Both the position numbers and the translations under genes were made by a program. 64,000 nucleotides of DNA. It comes from Roseovarius sp. EL26 (GTDB taxonomy: Bacteria > Pseudomonadota > Alphaproteobacteria > Rhodobacterales > Rhodobacteraceae). The stretch spans positions 793,606 through 857,605 of the forward strand of contig NZ_OUMZ01000007.1 of the NCBI RefSeq assembly GCF_900327775.1, given 5' to 3'. This document shows, piece by piece, positions 1 through 9,049 of this stretch (position 1 is the first letter of the stretch; each line of letters opens with the position of its first letter). Under the pieces are notes generated by a model. The model did not search any database, was not told the DNA's origin, and was given only the letters and a program-made list of their open reading frames with translations.

Positions 1-453
1 CCCGCTGAGGGCCGGACGCCCGGGGGCAAAGCCTTCTGGCAGTTCGGCACCGGGGGGCAGGGGCTGCACGGATGCTTTTGAAAAAGCAAACTTTGGCCCG
101 TGTTTGACCGAGATCTGGATCTTGTTGACTTCTCGGGGCTCACCAACGGGGGGAATACTGGCCGCCTCGCGTCCATCGACGTTGACTTTTACAATGCCAC
201 CATAATAGCCGTGTTCGTATAAAACGCTGGTCATTCGCGCGTAATCTGCTCGGGCGGCGGCAAGAATGTCTTGTGACGTGCTTTCCTCTTCGCCTTTGGT
301 TTTGAGGGTTAAAGATGCCGCCTTAAGGTCTTTTGCCAAATCCTCGCTCGCGCCGGGGGCGTAAATCGTCAACTCAACCGCGCCTGATGTCTGAGCTGCA
401 AAGGCTAACCAAGTGGTAAGACAAAGAAATTTCTTAAAATTTGATTCGAACAC
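1..453 (-). CDS. tamA: TamA-like outer-membrane assembly protein, N-terminal part only
   Basis: About 150 residues of the amino end are in the window; the rest lies beyond base 1. A GTG start at 453 is the only usable one, because an in-frame TGA sits four codons upstream. Residues 1-25 look like a signal peptide (FLCLTTWLAFAAQTSGA). What follows resembles a first POTRA domain of the BamA/TamA superfamily: a region rich in Lys, Glu and Ala, then YEHGYYGG near residue 80, the usual 'long helix, tyrosine, glycine' signature, and a second strand set (VNKIQISVKHGPKFAFSKA). TamA is an outer-membrane barrel that, with TamB in the inner membrane, helps insert autotransporters and other outer-membrane proteins. 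BamA itself has five POTRA domains and a different N-terminus. The barrel cannot be checked here. Family call is fairly sure. Confidence 0.75.
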   Translation of the reverse strand, partial: MFESNFKKFLCLTTWLAFAAQTSGAVELTIYAPGASEDLAKDLKAASLTLKTKGEEESTSQDILAAARADYARMTSVLYEHGYYGGIVKVNVDGREAASIPPVGEPREVNKIQISVKHGPKFAFSKASVQPLPPGAELPEGFAPGRPALSG

Positions 454-586
454 GCTCAGACCCCGTCACTTGTTGTAAATATTTCATCACAGGGCGATGA
501 AGGCCATGCCTGAATTGCGAAAACACAAATAATACCGGCCATTCTCTGCCTATATTATTGTGGCGTTGTCGTCTTATAGATTAAAC

Positions 587-3500
587 TTACGGCTGCGGCA
601 TGCCCCGTGCGATGTCGGCGTCACGTTCGGCTTGTGGGCGGGTGAAACGGGCCAGTAGATCGTAAAGAACTGGGGTCACTACTAACATCAACGCCGATGC
701 CATTGCCAAACCAGCTACGATAACGGTGCCAATCGCAATTCGGCTTTCGGCCCCAGCGCCGCTGGCCAAAACCAATGGCAAGGCGCCAAGAATGGTTGAC
801 AACACGGTCATCACAATTGGACGCAGACGCTGAATGGAAGCCTGTAAAACTGCATCGCGAGTGTTCAGGCCGGTATCGCGCAGTTGGTTGGCAAACTCGA
901 CAATCAGAATACCGTTTTTGGCTACCATGCCGGTCAGCAAAATGATCCCGATCTGGCTGTAGATATTGAGTGATAGCCCAGAAATGCCCATCGCATAGAT
1001 TGCCCCAGCCAGACCTGCAGGCACCGTTAACATGATAGTGATGGGGTGAATGAAGCTTTCAAACTGTGCGGCAAGCACCAAAAACACAATCAGTACCGAC
1101 AGCGCAAAAATCAAGGATGTGCCTGATGTGGTGTCTTTAAATGTACGAGATTGCCCCTCGAATCCCAGTTTCGCCTCGGTTGGCAGAATATCTTGTGCAA
1201 GAACCTCGACAGATGCCAGTACTTCACCCAGATTGTACCCCGGAGCCAATGCGCCAGACAGCTGCACTGACGGCAAGCGATCAAACCGGCGCAAGGAAGG
1301 AGCAGCGGCGTTTTCCGTCAGGGTGACCAGCGCGCCAAGCGGTACCAGCGTTTCGCCATTTCCAGCCCGCACAAAAATATTGTTAATATCGGATGGATTA
1401 TCACGGTCATCTGCTTTGGCTTGAAGCAAAACTGGATATTCACGACCACGGCTGACAAAACCTGTTACCTCGCGTGATGCAAGAAAGGTTTGCAAGGTGC
1501 TGGCGATGGTTTCGACCGTTATGCCTAAATCATCCGCTCGTGCCCGGTCGATGCTGATATCAAGCTGTGGCAGGTTTTGCTCAAAATTGATTTCGGGATT
1601 GACCAGACCGGGGATGTTTTCCGATGCCTCCAGTAACTCAGTTGCCCAGTTTTTTACACTCTCAAAGTCTGGTCCGCCAACCACAAGCCGCACGGGAGAT
1701 GAACTTCCGCGCAGGCCAAGTCCTGCAGGAGCTACGGGGAAGCCGCGCGCAATGGTGATCTTGCCCATCTGCGGCATGATCCGGCCAATCACGTCTGACA
1801 CCGTTGCATCGCGGTCCTCCCATGGAGATAGCCGGAACACGACAAACGAACGCCACGCCCGATTGCCCCATCCTGTAAAGGTGTAGACTGTCTCAAGAAG
1901 GCCTTCTGCGCGCATCGGTGCAAGAATATCTTCGACTTGGCGGGCTGCCGTATCGGTATGGCTTACTGTACTGCCCGCGGGTGCGGTAAGGGGAATAAAG
2001 CCCACGCCGCGATCTTCTTTCGGGGTCAACTCACGTGGCAGGGTCTCATAAACCAAAAATGCCCCAGAACAAAGTGCCGCAGAGAGCGCCAGAACAACCA
2101 AGGGCATTCCGAGTGCACGTTTCAGGAGGGCTTCGTAGCCGCGTTCGATGGTTGACTTTTCAAGCTCAGAATCCAATTTAGCAGGTGATTTACGGGCGCG
2201 TAGTAGCTTGGAGGCCAGAGCCGGGCAGGCGGTCAGCGCCACAAATGTGGAAATAATCACCGTTGCCGCCAGAACCCAGCCAAATTCAACAAACAGTCGG
2301 CCGACCTGACCGGGCATAAAAGATAAAGGTACAAAAACAGCGGCTAACGTAACCGTGGTGGCGATGACGGCAAAGGTGACCTGCCGGGCACCTCGTAGGC
2401 TGGCAACAATCGGGGTATCGCCACGTTCAATCCGGCGCTGGATATTTTCTAGCACCACAATCGCGTCATCCACGACCAAGCCAATGGCCAGCAACAAAGC
2501 CAACAATGTCAGGGTGTTGAGCGAAAAGCCCATAGTATTGATAAAGATGAAACACCCGATCAATGAGATCGGAATGGTTATTGCAGGAATGAGCGTAATC
2601 CGCACGCTGCGCAGGAATAGCAAAATCACCAAAATGACCAAACCAAGTGAAATCATCAGTGCGGTGAGAACTTCTCGAATTGATGCACCAACAAACAGAG
2701 CGTCGTCAGATCCAACAATGATTTCCATACCTTCTGGCAGGGTTGGCCTAAGCCGGTTAATTTCGGCGCGCACGGCCTTTGAGATGGCCAAGGTATTGGA
2801 TTGGCTTTGTCTTAGAACGGCCATGCCGACGGCATCTGCCCCATTTGCACGCACAATTGTTGTGTCGTCTGTCACGCCGGGTTCTACCACCGCGACATCG
2901 CCCAATCGGACAGGATAGCCAACGATACGGTCAATTACGATGTTGCGAAAATCATCAACCGCGTTCAGGCGGCTGTTTAACCGCACGGTTAGTTGGCGGT
3001 TTTGCGATTCAAGCTCGCCGGCGGGCAGTTCAAGATTGTTGCGGCGCAGGGCGGCCTCTACATCTGAGACAGTTAATTTTCGTGCTGCCAAGGCCCGCCG
3101 ATCCAACCAAATGCGCACAGCAAAAGGCCGATCACCATAAATTCTGACATTAGCCACGCCATCAATCGTTGAAATTCGATCGGAGATAAACCGATCCATG
3201 TAATCGGTGATTTCGGCGGTGGTCATGCGTGACGACGTAACCGCTAGACGCATCACCGGGTCTGCGTCGGCATCGCTTTTGATTACCTGCGGTTCATCGG
3301 CTTCTTCTGGCAGCTGCCCGCGTACACGACCAACGGCGTCACGGACATCATTTGATGCCTGATCAATATCGCGTCCAACATTGAATTCAAGAGTGACGCT
3401 GCTGCGCCCCTGACGACTTTCGGAACTGATAGAACGTAAACCTGTGATGGCAGATACTGCGCCCTCAATCGTTTCGGTAATATCAGTGTCCACGACCTCA

Positions 3501-3667
3501 GCAGCGGCGCCGGTATAGGTGGTCTGGATCGTTACAACAGAGTTATCGATGTCAGGTAATTCGCGGATTGGAATGGATTGCACCGCGGCAATACCAAAAA
3601 CGATGATCAACAGGCTTGCGACAGCGGCCAGAACAGGGCGGCGAACAGCGATGTCAGATAGGGTCAT
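587..3667 (-). CDS. RND efflux pump inner-membrane permease (HAE1/AcrB-type)
   Basis: A 1026-residue protein of normal length for resistance-nodulation-division exporters. It begins with the typical cytosolic start and first helix (IAVRRPVLAAVASLLIIVFGI), followed by a large periplasmic porter domain. The central helix block contains the proton-relay motif LLALLLAIGLVVDDAIVVLEN near residue 400, with paired aspartates. A second periplasmic lobe and a closing helix block (GMVAKNGILIVEFANQLRD) follow. Such proteins form trimers that use the proton gradient to pull drugs, detergents or metabolites from the periplasm into an outer-membrane channel. The start codon overlaps the stop of the membrane-fusion gene by four bases, so the two are co-translated. 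No outer-membrane TolC-type gene is nearby, so a shared channel encoded elsewhere is likely. Substrate cannot be told. Confidence 0.93.
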   Translation of the reverse strand: MTLSDIAVRRPVLAAVASLLIIVFGIAAVQSIPIRELPDIDNSVVTIQTTYTGAAAEVVDTDITETIEGAVSAITGLRSISSESRQGRSSVTLEFNVGRDIDQASNDVRDAVGRVRGQLPEEADEPQVIKSDADADPVMRLAVTSSRMTTAEITDYMDRFISDRISTIDGVANVRIYGDRPFAVRIWLDRRALAARKLTVSDVEAALRRNNLELPAGELESQNRQLTVRLNSRLNAVDDFRNIVIDRIVGYPVRLGDVAVVEPGVTDDTTIVRANGADAVGMAVLRQSQSNTLAISKAVRAEINRLRPTLPEGMEIIVGSDDALFVGASIREVLTALMISLGLVILVILLFLRSVRITLIPAITIPISLIGCFIFINTMGFSLNTLTLLALLLAIGLVVDDAIVVLENIQRRIERGDTPIVASLRGARQVTFAVIATTVTLAAVFVPLSFMPGQVGRLFVEFGWVLAATVIISTFVALTACPALASKLLRARKSPAKLDSELEKSTIERGYEALLKRALGMPLVVLALSAALCSGAFLVYETLPRELTPKEDRGVGFIPLTAPAGSTVSHTDTAARQVEDILAPMRAEGLLETVYTFTGWGNRAWRSFVVFRLSPWEDRDATVSDVIGRIMPQMGKITIARGFPVAPAGLGLRGSSSPVRLVVGGPDFESVKNWATELLEASENIPGLVNPEINFEQNLPQLDISIDRARADDLGITVETIASTLQTFLASREVTGFVSRGREYPVLLQAKADDRDNPSDINNIFVRAGNGETLVPLGALVTLTENAAAPSLRRFDRLPSVQLSGALAPGYNLGEVLASVEVLAQDILPTEAKLGFEGQSRTFKDTTSGTSLIFALSVLIVFLVLAAQFESFIHPITIMLTVPAGLAGAIYAMGISGLSLNIYSQIGIILLTGMVAKNGILIVEFANQLRDTGLNTRDAVLQASIQRLRPIVMTVLSTILGALPLVLASGAGAESRIAIGTVIVAGLAMASALMLVVTPVLYDLLARFTRPQAERDADIARGMPQP

Positions 3668-4758
3668 GAACCGTTGTCCGTTTGGGTGTCATCATCGGAG
3701 CTGGGCACAGCGCGGGTAATTTGACTGCCGTCGCGAACACGCTTTAATCCGCGAATGACCACCTCGTCTCCCTGTTGTAAACCCTCATTGATTGCGACGA
3801 TACCGTTGTGTCGCTGACCTGTTGTTACGGCGCGACGTTGGGCCATGTCGTCTTTGATTATAAAGACATAAGTTGAGGCGGCTTCAAATATGATCGCCTC
3901 CTCAGGCACGACTAATGCGTCATACTCTGACAATATCAGGGTCAATGACATGAACATACCAGCGGGCAGGATTCCATCGGGGTTTGGAACAGTGGCACGC
4001 GCGCGAAAGGCGCGGCTGGTCGGGTCGATCCGTGTGTCAATGGCGGAAACTGTTCCAAAAAACGTTCGGCCGGGAAAAGCAGCTGAGCGCGCGCTAATGG
4101 ACTGACCGATAGAGATTGTTGCAAACAACGTTTCAGGTAAGGAAAATTCCACCACGACCTGTGATAGATCATCAAGTCGTGTGAGGGTTTCACCTTCGTC
4201 GACACGCGCACCCAGATCAATTTCGTTCAACCCCACAACACCGGCAAAGGGTGCACGAATGGTGCGGTCTTCCAGCTGTTGCTCCATCCGGTCAAGCTGT
4301 GCACGCGCCTCTGCGAGACGGGCAGTTACCTCATCAAGGGACGCCTGCGAAACGGCGTTTGTCAGCCGGAGCTGTTCAACACGTTTGAGAATTTGCTGCT
4401 GCTCGGTCAAGCGGGCGTGGGCTTCAGCCCGGTCAGCCTGTTCAATTGCATCATCCAGCCGGGCAAGTATGTCGCCTTGCGCCACGGTTTGCCCCGGTGT
4501 GATTTCAAGCGACACGAGCCGACCGCTGGACAATGGCACGATTGCGATTGAGCGGAGCGCACGAGTGGTGCCAACCGCCTCGACGCTTTGGGTCAGTTTT
4601 TGAGGTTCAGCTTTGGCTGTTTCAACCAGAATAGGACGGCTGATGCGTTGTGTTGTTGCCGTTTCTGGCGAGGCAGATTGATGACGAAAATAGCTGTATC
4701 CACCATAACCCGCAGCTGCCAGAAGGCACAGGATAAGAATTTGTTTCCAGACTGGCAC
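3664..4758 (-). CDS. RND efflux membrane-fusion protein (HlyD/AcrA-type)
   Basis: Periplasmic adaptor subunit for the permease encoded just downstream, with which it overlaps by four bases. I place the start at GTG 4758, behind a GGGG ribosome site, giving 364 residues that open with one membrane helix (ILILCLLAAAGYGGYSYF). An open frame runs upstream to ATG 4860, but that adds a Pro/Arg-rich stretch and has a badly spaced ribosome site. After the anchor come the lipoyl-like half motif (GRLVSLEITPGQTVAQGDIL), a coiled-coil hairpin rich in Glu/Gln/Leu around residues 100-150, the second lipoyl half (RAPFAGVVGLNEIDLGARV), the beta-barrel domain and a membrane-proximal domain ending in GDEVVIRGLKRVRDG. 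It should bridge the permease and the outer-membrane channel. The final residues are acidic and probably disordered. Confidence 0.9.
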   Translation of the reverse strand: MPVWKQILILCLLAAAGYGGYSYFRHQSASPETATTQRISRPILVETAKAEPQKLTQSVEAVGTTRALRSIAIVPLSSGRLVSLEITPGQTVAQGDILARLDDAIEQADRAEAHARLTEQQQILKRVEQLRLTNAVSQASLDEVTARLAEARAQLDRMEQQLEDRTIRAPFAGVVGLNEIDLGARVDEGETLTRLDDLSQVVVEFSLPETLFATISIGQSISARSAAFPGRTFFGTVSAIDTRIDPTSRAFRARATVPNPDGILPAGMFMSLTLILSEYDALVVPEEAIIFEAASTYVFIIKDDMAQRRAVTTGQRHNGIVAINEGLQQGDEVVIRGLKRVRDGSQITRAVPSSDDDTQTDNGS

Positions 4759-4891
4759 GCAGATACCCCACAATATCCGGCGACAGGGCCGGTTTTCTTC
4801 GAGTCGCCAGAAAGGTAAAGCAAGCCGAGGGAATGGCAACTCCCTGTTTGGGGCTGCCATCCTTTCATAGGCTCACATACCTGTGAGGCAA

Positions 4892-7324
4892 TCAGCCGCG
4901 TGGTAGGCTCATATCAGGATCATAGGGCGCCGGAGGTATCACAGTGCAGGGCACAAGATCGCCAAGGATATCGATCACTGCTGCTGTGCCGTCGTTACTT
5001 TGATCTGGATCAACAAATGCATAGGCCAGATTGAGGTCCGTTCTGTGGCCCCAGTCACCAGATGTCACAGTGCCAATGATCTTACTACCCTGAATGACAG
5101 AGGCCCCACCATGCGCTGCCGCGTCAGCGCAATCAACTTTGAGCGTGACCAGCTTGCGATTTGGACTAGATTCGCGACGCTTCAGTAGTGCCTCTTTGCC
5201 GATGAAATCCTTATCAAGCTTCACAAAGCGATCAAGTCCGGTCTCAAAGGGGTCGAATTCCGTGATTAGATCTGCCTTCCAATGCAGGAAGCCTTTTTCC
5301 ATGCGCATCGATTCAACAGCGCGGGCCCCAAAGAGTGTCATGCCATGCGCCTTACCTGCGTCGCGCAAGGCACGATAGGCGGAATAGAGATTGGCGTTGG
5401 GAACATGGATTTCATAGGCTAGCTCACCTGAGAAGCTGACTGCCATGACTGTGGCGGGGGCAAAGCCGATGAAACACTCGCGCACCGATAGCCATGGAAA
5501 TGCGTCCTTGGACCAATCAATGCGAGAGACTTCTGACAAAACATCACGGGAGTTCGGTCCTGCAAGCACCAGAATGGTTTGATCGTTGGTCAGCGACTTG
5601 ATTTGTACATCTTCGTCATCGCGTAGGTGTTGGTTGAGCCAATCCATGTCGTGGAATTCTGATGCAGCAGCAGAACCATACCAGACTCTGTCTGGTCCAC
5701 GATCCGAGGCAGGAATATTGGCAACTGTGGCCTCTCCCTTGATCATTCCATGATGGTTCAAGAGGTATCCGAGCCCAACTCGACCGTCGCGTTTGGTTAC
5801 CGCACCGCAAATCATGCGATCAAGGAATCTGTGGCGATCGGAACCTGTAATCTCAATGCGGTTGAATCCGTTAACCTCAGCCAAACCAACCGCTGTCTGC
5901 ACAGCTTTGACCTCGGTGCTGACAATGTCGTGGGCTTCATCAAATTTGAAAGAATGCGTTACGTGGAAATCTGGTGACGGCTTGAAATACTCAGCCCGTT
6001 CCCAGCCATTGACGACTGTGAACTCTGCGTTTTCAGCCTCCAGAACCGGAGTGAGCGGAGTTGTTTTGGCATAACGGCCTGCAGGGCGATGTTCATTGGG
6101 GAAATGAAAGCGGAATTCGTTTTGGTAATCTTCGATGGCTTTCAGTGCCGTTAATTCCACATTGGTGTGACCGGTGAAACGTCGCGGATCAAGGCACCAA
6201 GTGTCATAACATGCCTCGCCGTGCACGATCTGCTGGGCCAAAAGCCAACCATGACCACCACCTTCACCCAAGCCTGCGCGCAGGCCGATGATACAAAAAG
6301 CATTCCGTTTTCCGGGGATGGGACCAACCAAGGGGGCACCGTCGATCGTATAGGTGATTGGGCCGTTCACAACGGTGTGAATCCCAACCTCCATCAGGGC
6401 AGGCATTCGCTCGAACGCGCCTTCGAGCACATCTGTAATGCGGTCAAGATCATCAGGGCAAAGCGCGTTGACAAAGTTGGGGTCGATTCCGTCCATGCCC
6501 CATGTTTTACAACCTTGTTCATAAAATCCGACCAGCAGGCCGTTTTTTTCCTGTCGCGAGTAATAATCTGAGATAGGGCAACGTAGCAGCGGCATACGAT
6601 GACCTGCTTCTTTGATAGCGGGGATTTCCTCGGTCAGGAAATACTGGTGTTCCATCGACATGACGGGGTGGTGCACACCCATCATCGCACCCACTTCATT
6701 CACGCGATAACCGCAGGCGTTGACCACAACCTCACAATCAATATCACCGTGTTCGGTATGCACGGTCCAGCTGTCGTCTTTGTGTTGGGTCAACCCGGTC
6801 ACAGGGGTATTACGGTATACCTCAGCTCCAGCCTTTCGGGCGCGTCGAGCCAGAGCCTGACACAGCTGCGCCGGGTCGATATCGCCATCCTGCCCATCCC
6901 ACAGCCCACCAATAAGATTTTCGGTTGAAATTAACGGATGACGGCGAGCGCATTCTTGTGCATCAATCACTTCAAATTCCACATCCATGCCGCGGGCCAT
7001 CGATGAAAAGTGACGATAGCCTTCCATCTGTGCCTCGGTATTGGCAAGGCGAATGCCGCCATCGGCATGGTGGTAGTTGATCGGATATTCCGGATCATCG
7101 GCCAGCTCTTTGTACAAATTGATCGAATGCGTCTTGAGCCCAACCATGGTCTGGTTCATGCCAAAGTTGGTCACCTGAGCTGCTGAATGCCATGTTGTGC
7201 CGCTGGTCAGCTCATCTCGTTCTACCAGGACAACATCTGCCCAGCCTTCCTGAGTGAGGTGATAAAGGGTCGAGCAGCCGGCAATGCCGCCGCCAATTAC
7301 AACACAACGGGTCTGCGTTTTCAT
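4892..7324 (-). CDS. dimethylglycine/sarcosine dehydrogenase-like flavoprotein with GcvT domain
   Basis: An 810-residue, two-part enzyme. Residues 1-400 are a DAO-type FAD-binding oxidoreductase with GGGIAG at 11-16, and TTWH at 43-46 where His46 occupies the place of the histidine that carries covalent FAD in the dimethylglycine and sarcosine dehydrogenases. A linker (FAO_M) region is followed by an aminomethyltransferase (GcvT) fold, which in this family binds tetrahydrofolate and captures formaldehyde as methylene-THF. The end (MSLPRG) matches a complete protein. These enzymes demethylate N-methyl amines in the cytoplasm. It is divergent from an MttB-family methyltransferase, about 200 bp apart, with folate genes 7 kb away, so an N-methylated glycine or related amine is a likely substrate. 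Exact substrate is inferred only. Confidence 0.88.
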   Translation of the reverse strand: MKTQTRCVVIGGGIAGCSTLYHLTQEGWADVVLVERDELTSGTTWHSAAQVTNFGMNQTMVGLKTHSINLYKELADDPEYPINYHHADGGIRLANTEAQMEGYRHFSSMARGMDVEFEVIDAQECARRHPLISTENLIGGLWDGQDGDIDPAQLCQALARRARKAGAEVYRNTPVTGLTQHKDDSWTVHTEHGDIDCEVVVNACGYRVNEVGAMMGVHHPVMSMEHQYFLTEEIPAIKEAGHRMPLLRCPISDYYSRQEKNGLLVGFYEQGCKTWGMDGIDPNFVNALCPDDLDRITDVLEGAFERMPALMEVGIHTVVNGPITYTIDGAPLVGPIPGKRNAFCIIGLRAGLGEGGGHGWLLAQQIVHGEACYDTWCLDPRRFTGHTNVELTALKAIEDYQNEFRFHFPNEHRPAGRYAKTTPLTPVLEAENAEFTVVNGWERAEYFKPSPDFHVTHSFKFDEAHDIVSTEVKAVQTAVGLAEVNGFNRIEITGSDRHRFLDRMICGAVTKRDGRVGLGYLLNHHGMIKGEATVANIPASDRGPDRVWYGSAAASEFHDMDWLNQHLRDDEDVQIKSLTNDQTILVLAGPNSRDVLSEVSRIDWSKDAFPWLSVRECFIGFAPATVMAVSFSGELAYEIHVPNANLYSAYRALRDAGKAHGMTLFGARAVESMRMEKGFLHWKADLITEFDPFETGLDRFVKLDKDFIGKEALLKRRESSPNRKLVTLKVDCADAAAHGGASVIQGSKIIGTVTSGDWGHRTDLNLAYAFVDPDQSNDGTAAVIDILGDLVPCTVIPPAPYDPDMSLPRG

Positions 7325-7406
7325 GGTGATCTCCGGGAATAAAGATTTTCCTGTAATGGCGTGGTTTATGGCTCAATGGTCAATTGTGATCTGGGTGCTT
7401 CTTATA

Positions 7407-7429
7407 TTTTCGTATGGGGAATTCGAAAA
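7407..7429. promoter_or_regulatory. inverted repeat in the divergent promoter, candidate LysR site
   Basis: TTTTCG and CGAAAA arms flank an 11-base spacer between the divergent flavoprotein and MttB-like genes. Size and spacing suit a LysR-type activator, and a LysR gene lies just past the MttB-like gene. The assignment is inference from position. Confidence 0.35.
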
Positions 7430-7522
7430 AATAGAAATAGAGAGAAGTTACTTGCGGATAAGGCACGTTGGCGGTCCATAACAGGATAAGTAAATTCACA
7501 TCACTTGGCAAAAGAGGCTCGG

Positions 7523-9049
7523 ATGACCGAAGACGTTGGGCAAAAAGCACGCAGATCCGGCCGTCGGAAGAGACTTGCCAAAAGTGCGGCCCCGCCAAAG
7601 GTCAACCCGGCCCCTCCGGGGCAGCTAGGTGGCATGTATCAACCACTGACAGAGGCTGAACTTTCATCAATCTATGAGACAGCCCTGCGTCTGCTCGAGG
7701 AGTTGGGCATGGGTGAGGTGCCTGACAATTTGGCCAAAATCCTGACCGAAGCCGGAGCCAAAGCCATTCCCGGCGAACGCTATAGTTTCCCACGCACGAT
7801 GGTCGAAGAGATGATGGGCAAGGCGGCAAAGACATTCACGTTACATGGGCGTGACGATGCGCGATCCATCGAGGTGGGTGGCAAATCTGTACATTTTGGA
7901 ACTGGGGGCGCCGCTGTTCAGGCGCTGGATCTTGAGACCGGACTGTATCGCGAATCCACGTTGAAAGACTTGCACGATTTTACCCGGCTACAGGATACTT
8001 TGAACAATGTAAGCTGGTTCACCCGGTGCTGTATCGCGACAGATGTTGCAGACCCTTACGATTTGGATGTGAACACCGCCTATGCGTTGATGAAAAACAC
8101 GACCAAACCTGTGGCGACAGCATTTACCTTGGCCGAACACGTCGAGCCGATCGTCGAGATGTTTGACATAGTGGCTGGTGGTCCGGGAGAATTCTCTCGT
8201 AAGCCGTTTTTGAAAGTTCACATAAGCCCGGTAATTTCACCCATGCGGTATGGAGAAGACGCAGTGGATGTGACGTTTGAATGTATCAAACACAATATAC
8301 CATTATCGTGCATCACTGCTGCACAAGCCGGGGCAACGGCACCTGCTACGTTGGCTGGGTTTCTAGCACAGTCACTGGCCGAAACACTGGCCAGTCTGGT
8401 GATGGTCAATGCGATCAAACCGGGTCATCCGATGGTGTTTTCGAACTGGCCGCTGGTAATTGATTTGCGCACTGGTGCCTTTGCGGGGGGCGGTGGCGAG
8501 ATTTCCGTTCTCAACGCGGCATCAGCACAGCTGAGCAACTGGTTGGGGTTACCGTCTGGTGTGGCGGCCTCCATGACAGATGCCAAGGCAATCGATGCCC
8601 AGTACGGGGCAGAAAAGGCGATGACATCAGTGGCGGCAGCTTTGGCGGGGGGCAATCTGATCTACGAATCCTCGGGCATGACAGCGTCGCTATTGGGGGC
8701 CAGTTTTGAGGCGTTCATTTTGGATGACGAAATGCATTCCAGCACCTACCGGATGCTGCGCGGGATAGAAGTGACCGAGGAAAACCTTGGGTTTGACGCT
8801 ATTTGCCATGCGGTTCTGGGGGAGGGGCATTTCCTAGGCGGCACGCATACATTTGAGGCAATGGAGAGAGACTATTTCTACCCAAGCCTTGCTGATCGTG
8901 ACAATCCAAGAACCTGGCAGGAGAACGGTGCGTTAGATGTCTGGCAGCAAGCCAATGCAAAAGCGAAAGCCATCCTATCGGATTATCAGCCACAGTATCT
9001 GTCAGCTGAGCAAGACGCGAAGATTAGGGAAAAGTTCAAGATTTTGTAA
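7523..9049 (+). CDS. MttB-family (trimethylamine/betaine-type) corrinoid methyltransferase, non-pyrrolysine
   Basis: A 508-residue member of the trimethylamine methyltransferase (MttB, COG5598) superfamily. The ATG at 7523 has an AAGAGG site six bases upstream; a TTG at 7505 is possible but lies over that site. The frame has no internal amber codon, so it belongs to the widespread group without pyrrolysine, whose studied members (MtgB and relatives) demethylate quaternary amines such as glycine betaine, proline betaine or carnitine and pass the methyl group to a corrinoid protein. Recognisable family segments include GSGxxP-type loops (AGATAPATLAGFLAQ near 275), MRTGAFAGG-like (LRTGAFAGGGGEI near 320), and the C-terminal helix with LLGASFEAFILDDE near 395. 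The basic Lys/Arg/Pro N-terminus of about 35 residues looks disordered. No corrinoid protein gene is in the window. It converges with the LysR gene, overlapping by 14 bases. Confidence 0.88.
   Translation: MTEDVGQKARRSGRRKRLAKSAAPPKVNPAPPGQLGGMYQPLTEAELSSIYETALRLLEELGMGEVPDNLAKILTEAGAKAIPGERYSFPRTMVEEMMGKAAKTFTLHGRDDARSIEVGGKSVHFGTGGAAVQALDLETGLYRESTLKDLHDFTRLQDTLNNVSWFTRCCIATDVADPYDLDVNTAYALMKNTTKPVATAFTLAEHVEPIVEMFDIVAGGPGEFSRKPFLKVHISPVISPMRYGEDAVDVTFECIKHNIPLSCITAAQAGATAPATLAGFLAQSLAETLASLVMVNAIKPGHPMVFSNWPLVIDLRTGAFAGGGGEISVLNAASAQLSNWLGLPSGVAASMTDAKAIDAQYGAEKAMTSVAAALAGGNLIYESSGMTASLLGASFEAFILDDEMHSSTYRMLRGIEVTEENLGFDAICHAVLGEGHFLGGTHTFEAMERDYFYPSLADRDNPRTWQENGALDVWQQANAKAKAILSDYQPQYLSAEQDAKIREKFKIL

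Noticed and set aside
2355..2918. 187-codon plus-strand frame inside the RND permease
   Set aside because: Opposite strand of a certain gene; no signal, motif or ribosome site.
4758..4860. N-terminal extension of the membrane-fusion protein
   Set aside because: ATG 4860 has a purine run touching the start codon, and the extension would put a Pro/Arg stretch before the anchor helix; GTG 4758 fits better.
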